From: Tubiluchus corallicola
Lineage: Eukaryota > Priapulida > Priapulimorpha > Priapulimorphida > Tubiluchidae
Assembly (NCBI GenBank): GCA_030141605.1
Contig: JAQGDQ010000104.1
Location: 1 to 57,500, forward strand
Length of the DNA: 57,500 bases
Direction of reading: 5' to 3'
In this document: positions 23,129 to 35,717 of the stretch, piece after piece
Position numbering within the stretch: position 1 is the first letter of the stretch
How the letters are laid out: each line of letters starts with the position of its first letter
The notes under the pieces: generated by a model
What the model saw: the letters and a program-made list of their open reading frames with translations, nothing else
What the model was told of the DNA's origin: nothing
Database searches by the model: none
Program-made: the position numbers and the translations under genes

Positions 23129-24349
23129 GTGAGACAATATGTTATTAATCAAGAATAGTTTTTATAATCATTCGAAGCACCTGTTTTCTACGCCTTTTAA
23201 GCAAAACAGTAACACGAAATGTCCATATTTCATAAGCAGAAAAAAGTGGTAAGACAGAAGAATTTTATAGCTCTATATATCCTAGTTCATATACTGCCAA
23301 CCTTTCAGTCCACGGGGATTATGCTCGGTCTTTCTATGTTGTGTATTATACGGCTGTATTATAGTTGAGTGTTTGTGCTCCTAGATGGCAGTAGTTGCTA
23401 ATCCGGCTAATTCCTTGTGTACGTGTTTGCCAAAATTGTTGAAAATCTGCCACCAGGTAGCCATTCTTTTGTTAGTGAGTAAATCATCAAGAAGGGGTGA
23501 CACAAGAAAGGAGCGTCGTGAATTTCAAAGAGCAAGGTAACAAAAGTGACCAGACTGGTGACTTTTGTTGAATTTGCAAGACTCACACAGGTCTTGGCGC
23601 TGCCTTGCAAAATAACCAAATGAAGTGAATTTAATTTGCACTTCTAGCAGCGCCAACAACACATAAAACGTTAAAATATAAAAAGTTAAAATTGTTGAAG
23701 TAAATAGCACAGAAAAAACACAAATTATGAATAAAACTACAGGTACAAACAGTTTATATACTCCTTTACATGGAATTTACGGCTATAATAGCTTCTGCCG
23801 ACAGAAAGGTGTAGATAAATTAGAGACTCTAACTAATTTCTGTTCTGATTGTGAAATCTAGGTAAATTCACTAAAAACCAAGTTTTTAACATAAATTTAC
23901 TCGAATTTATATGAATTTATTGCAAGTAATAAATTGCAACGAAAGAGGTCTAGAACCTATTTGTAGAGATGAGTTAGCCGTACATCACACGTGGCACTAT
24001 ACTTATTGCGAAGTATACTATATACACTATATGCAGACCCAAAAAAGAAGGCCCTTTTTGTCAAACACATAGAACACAAACAGCCAATGTCTTCAAATAT
24101 CATGCTTTGTGCAGCAGTACTGCGACTTTCCCTACTAGGTCAAGAAAGAACTCTGGATGTTGCGCTTCTGAAAAGTTTTTTCTATACTGTTGACACCTCG
24201 AATTCTGACGCATATCTTACAATATCAGGAATCATATATCTAGCATTAACCAGTGCGCACCAGTGCTTGTAATGGTTTAGTTCTTATCGAATACCGCATC
24301 TTCATTTCATGGGAACCTAGAAAGGTCTTTAAGCGAGCCACCGTATGGT

Positions 24350-24650
24350 GACGTTCAGAAGTTCATTGCCACAGAAAATCGACAGTTACTGGGATCTGTA
24401 GCGGAGAGCAACTCATCGAAGGGTATTACTTATAAAACTTTTAATTCTGCTTGCATGTCCCGCAATTCCTATAGGCATTTTCGAGCAGCACCGTGTTACG
24501 TTTACCAGCATAAGACTACAGGCACAAAAATTAAAGATAGCAACCGGTAGATGGCAGCGTCAACCCAGTGAACGGAGACTGTGCCCGTGTGGTACTGTGC
24601 AGATAGCAGAGAAAACATCGTATACAGAGTGTCCTCTCACTGAACCAGTT
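24350..24650 (+). pseudogene. Decayed non-LTR retrotransposon ORF2 fragment (C-terminal end)
   Basis: From 24492 the frame reads FTSIRLQAQKLKIATGRWQR followed by RLCPCG, VQ and ECPLTE. This is the arrangement seen near the C-terminus of many animal LINE reverse transcriptases: an I-x-x-GRW-x-R motif followed by a Cys/His cluster. Weaker similarity may extend left to about 24350 in another frame. No intact frame remains. Confidence 0.6.
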
Positions 24651-24815
24651 TCCTCCTCACACCATCCCATAACGTTTTTCCAAAATTGTTTACTTAGTTT
24701 ACGTCATTAATGGTTTTTGCATCCTTCTAAATATTATTAATGTACTATGTATGTTGACTTGTTCGTCATTATGTATGACGTTTACTGCAAACTTGATTTG
24801 CTATTTTGGACTGAT

Positions 24816-25265
24816 CAGGGGCGTATCAAGACTTTACGATTCACTAGGTTGATAGTGCTGTACCGCCCCTCTCTATTGTGAATTTATGTAACTAGAAGTT
24901 TAACTGTAACTAGGTTGCTTATGTAACTAGAAGTTTAAACAATTTCTTGTGGTTTATTAAAAACACTATTTATCTAGTTCTACGTGGTCATTTTTAATTA
25001 CATGTATCTGTATAGCACTTACATTCAAGCAAGCTGCGCAACTGCTTGTTGTGTAATACCTTGCACCTGTTTGTGATGTGGCACTTACATAAGAGCTGCT
25101 GTCAGTAACTGCCTGTGGTGTGTTACAAAACGCGCCCTTTTACATGAATATGAAAGTATACACATTTTCTGAGGAGAATAAGAATTTTTTCTTAAATGTG
25201 ACGCCCCTCAAATTTTTGGCGCCCTAGGTTATAGCCTAGTTAGCCTATTGGTTAAAACGCCCCTG
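24816..25265. mobile_element. hAT-type MITE
   Basis: A 450-bp segment with 9-bp terminal inverted repeats CAGGGGCGT/ACGCCCCTG, the common hAT terminus. Flanking 8-mers GGACTGAT (24808-24815) and GGACTAAC (25266-25273) match at 6 of 8 positions, as expected of an old 8-bp target duplication. No transposase frame. An internal motif TATGTAACTAGAAGTTTA occurs twice. Confidence 0.75.
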
Positions 25266-25854
25266 GGACTAACATTTAGAGTTACACCACATATTGTTAT
25301 TCGACTCGATCTGTTGACATTACAAATTATTAGTTTATAAACTATTACTGCTACTACGCAACAGAGATTTAAGGAGCCTCGAGCTGTTAGTGCAGTAGAG
25401 ATTTTCATGTAAAAATTAAAATTTTAACCATTAAGCAAAAACATCTGAGAAAAGGGATGTTCATTATAACCATCCTACGGACAGACCACTTTATATGGTT
25501 AACAGGCCTAATTATCGTTATAAATTACAAAATATTTACTAATTAGACTGACTTTTATAATTAATCATTATAGAATTATAAAAAGCCAAGTTTTAAAAAA
25601 GAGCATAAACATTTAATAGAAATTAAAGTATAATATTAGTAATTATTAGTAATCGATTTTCAATATTATTTCTTTACTCAAATTTTAATAGCTATTACTA
25701 ATTTTAGCATTTATTTTTCTGTTACTGTATGCCATAAAATTGGTTCTGCTCACACTAAACTGTAAATTTTATTTGTCTTATTCTTTACTAATAATATCAC
25801 ACAATGGCTTTACATGATTTGTGCCATATATCTGAATGGTTACGGAACATATTT

Positions 25855-26200
25855 GGTGGCAATAATATATGTCAATTATATACAAGAGGACTAAGACAGG
25901 TCTTAAAATCGAACCTTGTGGTACGCCATTTTAATTGTCATCTCAAATTCTCCAATTTTAATGAGTAAATTCCAAATAAATTTTTATGAAATTTCTTGGC
26001 GTTCCTTTTATTCCATAAGTTTCCAGTTGTATATTAATCAAGTTATTAATTTATACTATACACCAACTATTTCCTCTCGTCGTTTGCAATGAACCAAAGT
26101 AATTGCATGTTGATGTTCTAATCCGTACTGACAATCGATGGTGATTTTGTTCTTTTCAAAAAAAATTTCGAAGCGTAGCGCAGAGTTTCTCATAACCGCT
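25855..26200 (-). pseudogene. Decayed non-LTR reverse transcriptase fragment
   Basis: On the minus strand, reading from about 26200 downward: FFEKNKITIDCQYGLEHQHA (similar to the NxxxxDxQFGFRxxHST block), then LETYGIKGTPRNFIKIYLEF, then GVPQGSILRPVLVLLYI (25927 downward), the RT GxPQGSxLxPxLF motif. Stops and a frameshift interrupt it, so it is non-functional. It is oriented opposite to the fragment at 24.5 kb, so the two are separate insertions. Confidence 0.75.
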
Positions 26201-29200
26201 TTCAGAACTGTGGTAACGAAGACACAGGTCTATAACTTGTAAGATGACTTCTTCTTCCATCTTAAAAAATTGCGTACGTTAGAATTTCATTAAAACTGGG
26301 ATATTTCTTATTAAAACTGAGATATTTCCTATGAGAAAGGAATTATTACAAATATATATTGCCTGTAGGGCTCTAACATAGAGTACTTTAACTACATTTT
26401 TTTGTCATTGTCTTATCAACGTTTTCTGAATTTTATATCTGAAACAATTATTAGATCTGATGGTTTTCTACTGAAGAACAATAACCAATAGATATAGGTA
26501 ATTATTTTTGACTTCTCTATGTTAAAATTATTATAGTTTCACAGTGATAACTAAGAATAGTCATACCATTTTGTAGAATTTTAATAGTCATTGTACGTTT
26601 TGGTTTACATGACTGTAAGAAACGGTTGAATTTATTTCGTTTTTATATTTTAGTATCTCATCGTGTTAGAAAAAGGAAAATATGCCGGGAAACCTGAACA
26701 TTAATGTTTCATTTTTATAATTTTGTTTGAGATTTTCCAAGTTCCTCTTTACATCTAATAAGCTGTTGTAACACCGGTTTTCATTGCATCAGTCGCCAGT
26801 TTGAATAAATTACTTCACGCGCATTCGGCCTGTCTAGTGTCCAAGTTTTAAAAAAAATTTCTGTTTAATTTGAAAACTATAAGAAATTAACTTGGAATTT
26901 TAAAGTGTGATTATAGCCAGATATGGCAAATTATGGTTCATTATGGTAAATTACAAAACTTTATCATTAAAAACGCGGGAATAATTTGACTTCTATCAAT
27001 TGTGGAATTTTAAGCGGAAGAAAAATAAAACGAGCAAACCAAGAAAAATGCAAATAGCTATTTAAGCATTTAGTAATTATTACACTTAAGAGTTTTACAC
27101 TTAGAGATTTAGGAATTATTACACTTGAAGAGTTCGTTATGAGGATAACAATATTTACGTATGGTCTGTCTACGTGAGACTGTTGGTCTATGGACAGGCA
27201 TCGTACCGTGAACAGTGGACACTGTGATTGTCTCAACTCTTCCCACGAAACGCGGTATTCAAATACATGAACGCAACTCAAAAACTCTAATTCTGAACAT
27301 TAATTTTATTATTCGTCAAAACTTTCGCGCGTCCATTAAAGTTCCATCAACTAGCGCATTCAAGTGGCATCAGGTTTCAGCAAGCGAACTTCTTTTTCCA
27401 CTCATCACTTTAGCACACAGTAAGCGGCTGATCCATCATCCACCCGCCCCGTCGTGAGCTCATCTACGCCCTTCTCACCTTTCCTTGTGTCAGCAGGGGC
27501 GACCGAGCACTGGAGATGTTTATATTTGATCAAAGTTCAAAAACTGATACGTGTGTCTGAGTGGGTCGGGGTAGCAATGAGGTTGCAAGCAAGCTGTGTG
27601 CGGAACAACTTTTCAAGAGCTAATTACTATAAGCCACGATTCTGTTATAGAATATAAAACATTATAAATTGTTTTTAATAGAGAAATTGTCAGATGGATA
27701 ATTTAATTTTTCATGATCACTCTGATGCAATTTGCACGATAAGATACTGAACTATGTAATGACGGCGTTCCTCGTGGGTGATAGCAATTAGTAACTTATG
27801 CAATACGAGTATGAAGCGCACTTAACTTTGGTAACGTTGCGAGACTGGTACTAAGGCTTTTGAAATGCGGAGTTTTCCTTGTGATTTATGTGTACCTGTT
27901 TTTGAATACAAAGCTTACTAAAAGCTCAATTAACATTTCAATGCTTTTATTCTACTGACAGACAATCTGAGTAAATCGAGAAAAAAAGAAAAAAGATATT
28001 ACAATAATTAAAGATGGCCATTTCAAGAATTACAGCACGAGTTCTTGGTACCCAAACAGTAACCTAATAGGAACTGCAGTTTTCACTGTCCATAAGAGTT
28101 TGTGCACAAGATATCACCAATTTGAGTAATCACTATTGAGCTCAAAAGTAAGCTGTTACTTATCTCTTGAGTGAGCGCTCACTACGTCAGTCCATTGGCA
28201 ATCACTGGTGTACTCCATGGAAGGGATACCATCTCCGAAACATCGCATATCATGCCCCCACAGTACTAGGTGCCAGTCCGTCCACACCGTGATAACAAGT
28301 GCTGGATTGCTTATACTGTCTAGAAGACTCAAAGTTGGTCTTTCCTCCATTCAATTGCATTACAACACATTGTCCCCTAGGATAGTATTACACCATTTAC
28401 AACTGTCCAGGATTTTTCACAATAAAACATCGGTTCAGCCAATTTCAACAGATAAATCTTAGGTTTGTCCTCAAAATTATAAACCCAACATTTTAACTGC
28501 TATCATTTTCCAGACTATCCTACACACTTCCCAATATCAAAAGCACATTTTCCTGTTACTGGAACAGTTCACTACATTTCTAGGTAGTTTGATACTTTAG
28601 ACAGGTAACTATAACACTGTATAGGCGGAATGAGAAAGCAAAACACCCCTGTAATAAAATAAATAAGGCCGAAGCCAACACACTTTCAAAATGACCTGCA
28701 TAACACTGAAATTTAGGTTACCTGTGGGGCAGATATAGTTCATGGGTGCCTAGTACATTATTACCACAACAGCAATGAAAAATAAAGTAAACTATGCAGG
28801 TAGCTTCCTTATACAAAATCAAACTAAGTTAGGCCTCTTCAATCGAACAAAACATTTATCCCTGAACCAAATTGTATTGTATAATGTACATATGTGGTTG
28901 CTTGTAATGTGCAAGAACACACTTTAGCCAAGGGGTGGACCTAGTCTGGTCCATCACAAACTAGCAGAGGTGCCTGCCATGTCGGGTGTACATGCAGCGC
29001 CCCTCTATGAGGTGAACAGTCAGAATCAGTACAGCGAAGGCGAAACAACTAGACCGTGTTGATGACAAAGTCCATAAACTTAAGACAAAAACTGCAAGTG
29101 CTGACTGTGAAAAATCTTTGCTGACTTGATCTTTGTCTTAACATCATAATTTTGCTATTCTTGAATTCTCCATGTTGATTACATAGTAAATGTATTTCAT
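26201..29200. other. Intergenic, no gene seen
   Basis: Several short frames exist, including a GC-richer patch at 27.2-27.65 kb, but none shows a domain or clear splice pattern. Confidence 0.5.
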
Positions 29201-29204
29201 TGCA

Positions 29205-29600
29205 ACCCGTTTTAACACTTTCGCCTATGTCACGTAACCTGGCCATGCACACTTTTCAAAAAAATCTAATTACACACCTGTACTATAACATACTGTACAC
29301 ACGCTCTATAACATAGGTTTCAAGTTAAATACTGCAGGCAGTGTTGAGTGACAAATTCGCTCACTCTTATTTTCACATTTTGAGTCTTACTGCTGTATTC
29401 ATTGACCCAGCGGTACCCATTCCTATACCGTTCCATGCAACCTATGTTAGGTGCCCACTTTGCAAGTTTCGTGATTCTAGCTCTTGCACTTATGGGGTTG
29501 TTGATTAGACCCCATTTTAACACTTTCGCTTATGTCATGTGATCTGGCCAGGCCCACTTTTCGAAAAATACTTAATACACATCTATTCTTGGTCCTTGGT
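29205..29600. repeat. Two diverged copies of a ~300-bp repeat
   Basis: TTTTAACACTTTCGCYTATG and following bases (CTGGCCA...CACTTTTC...TTACACA) occur at about 29208 and again at about 29514. The later GTTGAGTGACMA motif recurs at a similar spacing. Divergence is high, so this is an old tandem duplication. Confidence 0.55.
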
Positions 29601-29900
29601 CGGTTGCCCATACATGCATAAACAGTGACTCTTAGTCCAATATTGTAAGAGAAGTTGAGTGACCAAGCCGTTTGCCATAATTTTTACCTTTTTACATGAC
29701 ACAATTGACAAATGACATTCTCATCCACTCGCGTAGCAAAGTGTTAGTTTGAAAATGTCACAAGTGTGAAAGCCAGCAGCAACCCACTTAATAATAGGAA
29801 CGGTACGTTAATGTTTTTGCCCCCAAGTTAAAAATTTAACTTTTTGACATGAAAACGTGTTATGAATATTTGTATAAGTCGACCTACATATTAAACGCAC

Positions 29901-29908
29901 TATATAAG
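29901..29908 (+). promoter_or_regulatory. TATA box of the pentraxin-like gene
   Basis: TATATAAG lies about 80 bp upstream of the signal-peptide ATG at 29984. It is the same octamer used by ferritin. The predicted start is near 29931, giving a 5' UTR of about 50 nt. Confidence 0.6.
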
Positions 29909-29983
29909 CATATGTATGTAGAATGTAAAGAAACTTCCATGCCAGCACGTCTTGTGATCTCATTATATTGGTTGATATAGACG

Positions 29984-31012
29984 ATGGCATTAACTACACG
30001 TTGTCGTTTATGGTGTTTTTGTGCTTTTTCCGTGATAATCATTTTGTTCTTTTTTTTGGCAAGTACAGAGGCCGGTGCAGGAAAGTCTTAATTCAACGCA
30101 AGGCGCGGATATGGTAACCAACCACTGCGTAAATTGAGCAAGTCGAAAAGTGGATACAGCAAGATGCAGTATCCAACAAAGCTACACAACAAAAGAAAGA
30201 AGACAAATTCAGTTGACATAAATGCTTTAAAAGGTGGAGTAGAATGTTTTGATATCAAGGAAGGAAGCGATGGAGATGTTGATGAGGGTATGGTAGTGTT
30301 TCCTGATTTTAGTAACGACAGCTACATAGATCTAGGCAATGTCATTAATGAAAATTTGACAGCTGTAACGGCGTGCATGTGGGTGAAAACGGATAAAGAT
30401 GTGGGTGTCGAAACAACGTTACTGTCGTACGCTACAGACTCTGAGTTCAGTAACGACGACGACACGATCCAGTTTGCTCTGAAATGTAATTCACTGGCAC
30501 TGTACGTGAACGGCGATAGGCCAGAAGACAATAATCTGGTAGCACTTAATGCAAACTTGAGAGACGGTAAGTGGCATTACTTGTGTGCCCGCTACGATAG
30601 TACAGACAATAGCTGGGCCGTTGACGCTGATGACAAGTATCACGCGTCAGGAACATATGAGGAGACTTTGGGCGTCATTCCTGCTGGCGGTATTCTGCTA
30701 TTTGGGCAAGATCAAGACTATACAGGTGGTGACTTTGAAATAGATGAAAGCTTTAAAGGTTGTGTTACCGGCATCTGGATGTCGTCTAGAAAGTTGACCG
30801 ACGAAGAAATAAGCCTGTCTTCAAAGACTTGCACTAACACTGGAGATTTGTTCACCTGGGACGAGTCACAGATTAACCTCGTTGGCGAAGATCTTCAACA
30901 AGAACCATCTACGTGTCCATTCGTGGCCACATCAACAATCAGAAACGTGTGTACTCTTCCTCAACACAGTTATGAAGACCTGATTTATTTAGCGAGCTTA
31001 ATCAAAGCTTAG
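29984..31012 (+). CDS. Pentraxin-domain secreted protein, single exon, in-frame TAA after signal peptide
   Basis: Pentraxins are calcium-binding lectin-like secreted proteins used in pattern recognition. The ATG at 29984 opens a signal peptide (basic MALTTRCRLWCFCAF, hydrophobic VIIILFFFLA, then STEAGA). A TAA at 30089-30091 interrupts the frame. The same frame reopens directly and runs 307 codons to the stop at 31010. It has a basic linker (about 30092-30230), then the pentraxin domain (about 30290-30820): FSNDSYIDLG, TACMWVKT, WHYLCARYDS (a degenerate pentraxin signature; its Cys pairs with that in TACMW) and FGQDQDYTGGDF (matching the LGQEQD calcium loop). If the TAA is real, candidate downstream starts are ATG 30164 or a short intron that removes the stop (GT at 30085, AG at 30138 or 30159, both frame-preserving). 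A TATA box and AATAAA frame the unit. Confidence 0.8.
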
Positions 31013-31052
31013 TCAAATACTGTAACTCTATAGGATTTTACAACCACTGAAG

Positions 31053-31058
31053 AATAAA
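31053..31058 (+). terminator. Polyadenylation signal of the pentraxin-like gene
   Basis: AATAAA 40 bp after the stop codon. Confidence 0.65.
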
Positions 31059-32696
31059 CATGCATAATCAGAAGTGAAATAATTAGTGTCATAAAATAAG
31101 TGAAATGACAAACTTAAGTGTCAAAATTCATTACTGAGTGTTTTATGAAACGAAATTTACAAAATTGAGTTTACCTGTTGTTTTAGTTAATAGTGTAAGA
31201 TTTCCATTGCTTCTTTTTAAATGCAGTTTACCAGAATGTTGAATATAATACTATGCTCTACAGTGTAAACTTAATGAAAAATGTAATTGAAATAATTAAA
31301 ACTCGTTGTACACTAAACTTTGTAATATAACATAACATAATATAATATAGTTGTCATATTTACCCTTTACTATTATATTATTATTATTATTATCATTGAA
31401 TTATATGGCGATTATATGCCTACCTCATGTGTAGGGTTCTGTCTATGTAGTTTTTCATTGTACTTCACTGTAATGTATTGTAATAAATTATAAATCGTCA
31501 ATGTTATTATCTCAAATTTTGATCTATATAATAGTCAATCCGTGCATAGATAATCAAAAACGGTCCTACAAAGACTCAATCAATTTCCCTGTTATGTCAA
31601 TCAATAAGTAATAATCACTAGGTCTACAATGAGTATCCAATCACTTTATATAAGTCGGGTTTGAATGGCAACGTCGCCATTTTGTACAAAATGAAAACGT
31701 GACAGAAATAATACACAAATTTTGCTTATGTACAACCAGTGATAGATTTTTCAATAAGGTTAACTAAAAACTGACTCGTAACTATACATGTCTACACGCT
31801 ACGGCTTGTTTTTGGCAAAGTTTAAAAAAGTTAAAAGTATCTTTTAACCGAAGAATTAATTTAAATATTTTTTAATAATAAAATCATTTCACGTAATTAG
31901 ATGCGTTCATTTAATAGTAATTAAAGCGGTAATTTAGCGTTCATTCAACGTAGTTTAATAGTAAATTCATCAAGCCTTAATTACACATAATATAAAATGA
32001 ATGCAGGGCCTCATTTTGATTTGGTACTCCCCTGAGCTACCGAATCTGTGAGACTTCGGTACCCAGTCACAATTACAAAAGTATGAATGTTGGATTCCTC
32101 AAATCAGTTTATTCAACTTCTACAGCATAATGCCAACATTAGACCTACATAGATGGGTGCAAGTCTAACACAAGAAAAAGAGAAGAGATATTCTGATATT
32201 CAGAAATTTAAAATAAGTTTTTGAAATATTAAACATAATACGTACAAATTACAATAAATAAATTACTGGTAATTGCCGGTGTGGCTGCACGATTGAGCTG
32301 GAATAATGGACAAGAAAACGATTCCTTTTTAATGAGATAATGCAGAATACTTCTACTTTCATTCTAAAGTAACTTTTCACAATAAATTAATTTCACTTGA
32401 TCTCTGGAGGCCCTCAGCTGTAGGAGGCCCCTGGACTGCAGTCCATGAAAATGTCCTGCAGCACTGCAAATAAAACTTCTTAGATGTTTTCCCTCGTTTT
32501 CATGCTTACCTTGATGTAATAATGATTTTATGTGCTTTATTTTATTTACTTATTTATTCGTTATTTGGTGAACTGTTTTACAATTGTTCTGTTTTTAATG
32601 TTTTTATTATCCAAAAAGTTAACTATAATTCCAATACGAATTCTATATTGTAAGGAACAATTGATGCTGATGCTGCTTTTCGCTTGGCTGTTGCAA
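31059..32696. other. Intergenic, no gene seen
   Basis: Only A+T-rich sequence with a perfect 7-bp hairpin TACCGAA/TTCGGTA near 32038-32061; no gene recognised. Confidence 0.5.
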
Positions 32697-32792
32697 TGTT
32701 GTCATGTTGTCGTGTTGCCATGTTGTCATGTTGTCGTGTTGCCATGTTATCATGTTGTCGTGTTGCCATGTTATCATGTTGTCGTGTTGCTA
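32697..32792. repeat. 24-bp tandem repeat, four copies
   Basis: Units starting at 32697, 32721, 32745 and 32769 read TGTTRTCATGTTGTCG then TGTTGCCA, with one or two substitutions each. Confidence 0.95.
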
Positions 32793-33271
32793 TCAGAATA
32801 ATTCATGTTCATAGAAGTTCTCATTAAAGAGTTGCAATAAAAAGCTGAATCAAATGAAATCAATTAAAATAAGTTAATGGCGTGGCTGCTAAAATACAGG
32901 AAACTCATGAAAGAAAGATAGAAGATTGATGCTTACCAGCTTTTATTAGCAGTAATTGATAATGGCATTATAGCAAAGTATTCATAGCAAAAATTACAAA
33001 ACTTAACAGCGTTTACATTATAAAAGCTTTGCTCAATCACCCTAGTTCAAGGCTGATGGTGGGTCGAACTAGACTCAGCACTTTATGATCCGTATACTCT
33101 GTGATCTCTCTGTATACAAGACGTACTAACTTTAGAACAATATCTTAATTAGCAGAGTTAACTCATAATGAACTGCTGTGATTTCTACTGAAAATTCTAG
33201 TCAAGGGTATTTAAATTTATATGCATCTAAAAAGCTTCAACATATTAGCACGACAGGAGCATGTGGATGCA

Positions 33272-33462
<191 letters not shown>

Positions 33463-33863
33463 TACTCATTGGAAGAATAACAAATATAGCACTATGTAGG
33501 CTGTACCTGCAAAACAATGACTCAAATGGTACATAATTCATGTCAACACTTCATCGTTAGCCAGTCCCAGATTTTTCTCTAACAAAAATTGTTGAGATTT
33601 CAACTAGGCCTATTAGCAGTCGAATGATAAGTCAAATAACATTGTGATTCATAGGTTTCCTAATAGTTATGCTAAACGAATTATTTGTATTTGGTTTAAC
33701 TTTCTTGCACGAACGTAACTAAACGTTAGTTAGTTGTAAACTTAAATTCTTCTGTTTCAGTTTGAAATACCTGTTCAGCAAACACTGATTCTATACCTGC
33801 TTGTTGAAATGATTAAACAGCGTACCAGTTTTAATCTGTTCAGTTATGTTAGGTGATAATTAA

Positions 33864-34322
33864 CCCTTTCAGTACCAAATTAATTTTTAATCAGAAAAAT
33901 TTTTTTGGCTTGGTACTTTTGTTCAGTATGTCCATCTTGTTTACACATAATAATTATTTTTTTCTACCTGTGCCCGCGTGGTAAATATAGCCTGTATCCC
34001 ACGGGATACATTGGGATTCAATGGAAGAAAAAAATGTGCTTCATTTTGCAACTGTTGATAATTTTTTAAAGCATTTAAGACATTTAGTATGCACGCTATG
34101 CTGATCTGTACAAAGTCGTCTCTAAAGTACTGTACCTTGCACAGTTTTTTATGCTATGTAGATTTTCTAGTTTGCCATTTTATCACCATTTTTAGTCTAT
34201 TGTTATTGGGTTAAATCAAAATAACTATTAACAGATCAAATAACTGTCAGTTTTAAAATTTTTTTAATTTTAAAGGTAGAAAATATTCTCGTATCCCACA
34301 GGATACAACGGGTATGAAAGGG
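33864..34322 (+). mobile_element. piggyBac-type MITE, copy A
   Basis: 459 bp flanked by TTAA on both sides (33860-33863 and 34323-34326). Termini are CCCTTTCAGTACC and GGTATGAAAGGG, giving CCCTTTCA inverted repeats. CCCTTT-like ends with TTAA duplications are typical of piggyBac. Internal palindromes such as GTATCCCACGGGATAC are present. No transposase. A second copy in inverse orientation lies at 41892-42324. Confidence 0.88.
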
Positions 34323-34326
34323 TTAA

Positions 34327-35260
34327 CCGGCTTCGGTGGTAGATTCAGTTGAAATGGCGCTCGACGCACGTTTTGAATTTAGAAGTTTAAACCCAACAGC
34401 ATGCTTTGTGTGCAAGTATTGTAATATCTCAGCTGCCTCTTTCCTCATTTTCAATTCGGCGGCGTATCGACGTCACAACTTCCTCTTTCGTTTCCGCAAA
34501 GGCGATCAATTATCATCCGAGCACACTCAAACCAGCTTCATAATTGTCGCTAATAGCTAAATCTGATTGAATAGCAAACAATTTGTTTGCTAAGTGCCGC
34601 AATGAGCTGCCCGGCTGCCTGCACGAGTGACTGATGAGAGGTGATCATGTAACGGTAAATAACTGTAACAGCAGCAAATGTTTGTGTAAGTTTACTATAA
34701 TATGCGCCATGAACTGCTAACTTGGAAGTCAATTAGCAGAATGGGTCCGTAGAAAACGGGTCATTCAGACCTCTTACCCACTTAGGTCCGCTGCTAAGAT
34801 TTCTTATCTGGAGCGCTATAATTAAAACATATACAAGTGATGGATGCACAGTACAAGAAAGACTATCTATATATTTGAGTTTACCTACTGTTATGGTTGG
34901 GTGTCTTTGACTTCGCAAACAAGTTTATTCTATTCCGTTTATTCTATTTCTATTTTCCATACTGCTGTAACGTCCAGTCTCTTGTTTCTGATTCCCTCTG
35001 TGCATTATTCTTTAAAAATTTCTTACCGTAAACAGCAACGACAACTTCCGTTAACATAAATAACATTATAAAAACATTTTAATCTTTATCTGATTTTTCT
35101 TAATCCAACAGATTCACTATTTTACTTCTCAGAACTACAATGAAACGCGTTTACGCCATTGTTTTCTCATGACCTCCTCATTCATTTATCCCTCCGCTGA
35201 TATAGTCCTCCTTGCGAATTCATTCACTACTTCACTATATATTTGCTTTTTTTACGTATT
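34327..35260. other. Intergenic, no gene seen
   Basis: No gene recognised. The first 230 bp are less A+T rich than the surroundings. Confidence 0.45.
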
Positions 35261-35262
35261 TA

Positions 35263-35717
35263 CCGTATTTTCCCGTGTATAAGAGACCCTTTTTTGCTCA
35301 GAATTTTCACTTTAAAAATAGGGGGTCTCTTATACATGGGAGTAAGTCTTTTCAATAAGATGCATAAATTGTGACACTAATGATTTTAAAGAAATAAGTG
35401 CTCTACAACTGTTTTGCGTGTCGCGTTCGACTATGAAGCGGTTGTAAGCAATACAAGCATCGTGACACAGGCATTATCTCCTCGTTTTCTCTTTTCCTGT
35501 TACAGGTTTGCAGGTACGCACTTTAATATATACCAGTACTCTTTTTCTACAACACATTAACTTGTTTTATTTTGTTTTCAGTACCGCACTGAGTTGAAAA
35601 AAGTTGTACTTTACCCTCTAAAAATGTCCGTCTGAAAAAACTTTTTTCCAGAATTTTTGCCTAAAAATTGAAGGGGTCTCTTATACACAAGGGTCTCTTA
35701 TACACGGGAAAATACGG
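35263..35717. mobile_element. MITE with ~30-bp perfect terminal inverted repeats
   Basis: The left end starts CCGTATTTTCCCGTGTATAA and continues GAGACCCTT. The right end is its exact reverse complement. The bases outside are TA on both sides, so a TA target duplication (Tc1/mariner-like) is one reading. Further inverted copies of GGGGTCTCTTATACAYRRG occur just inside each end. There is no coding capacity. Confidence 0.82.

Noticed and set aside
27215-27657. Two adjoining frames in a GC-richer patch as exons of a gene
   Set aside because: No domain, conserved motif or convincing splice sites; left unannotated.
29918-29940. miR-1-like AGAATGTAAAGAAAC
   Set aside because: Seed mismatch and no hairpin partner seen; it lies at the predicted pentraxin start site. 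Treated as chance.
30085-30102. 18-nt GT...AG intron removing the pentraxin stop
   Set aside because: It preserves the frame but is far below the minimum intron size in animals; longer alternatives are noted instead.
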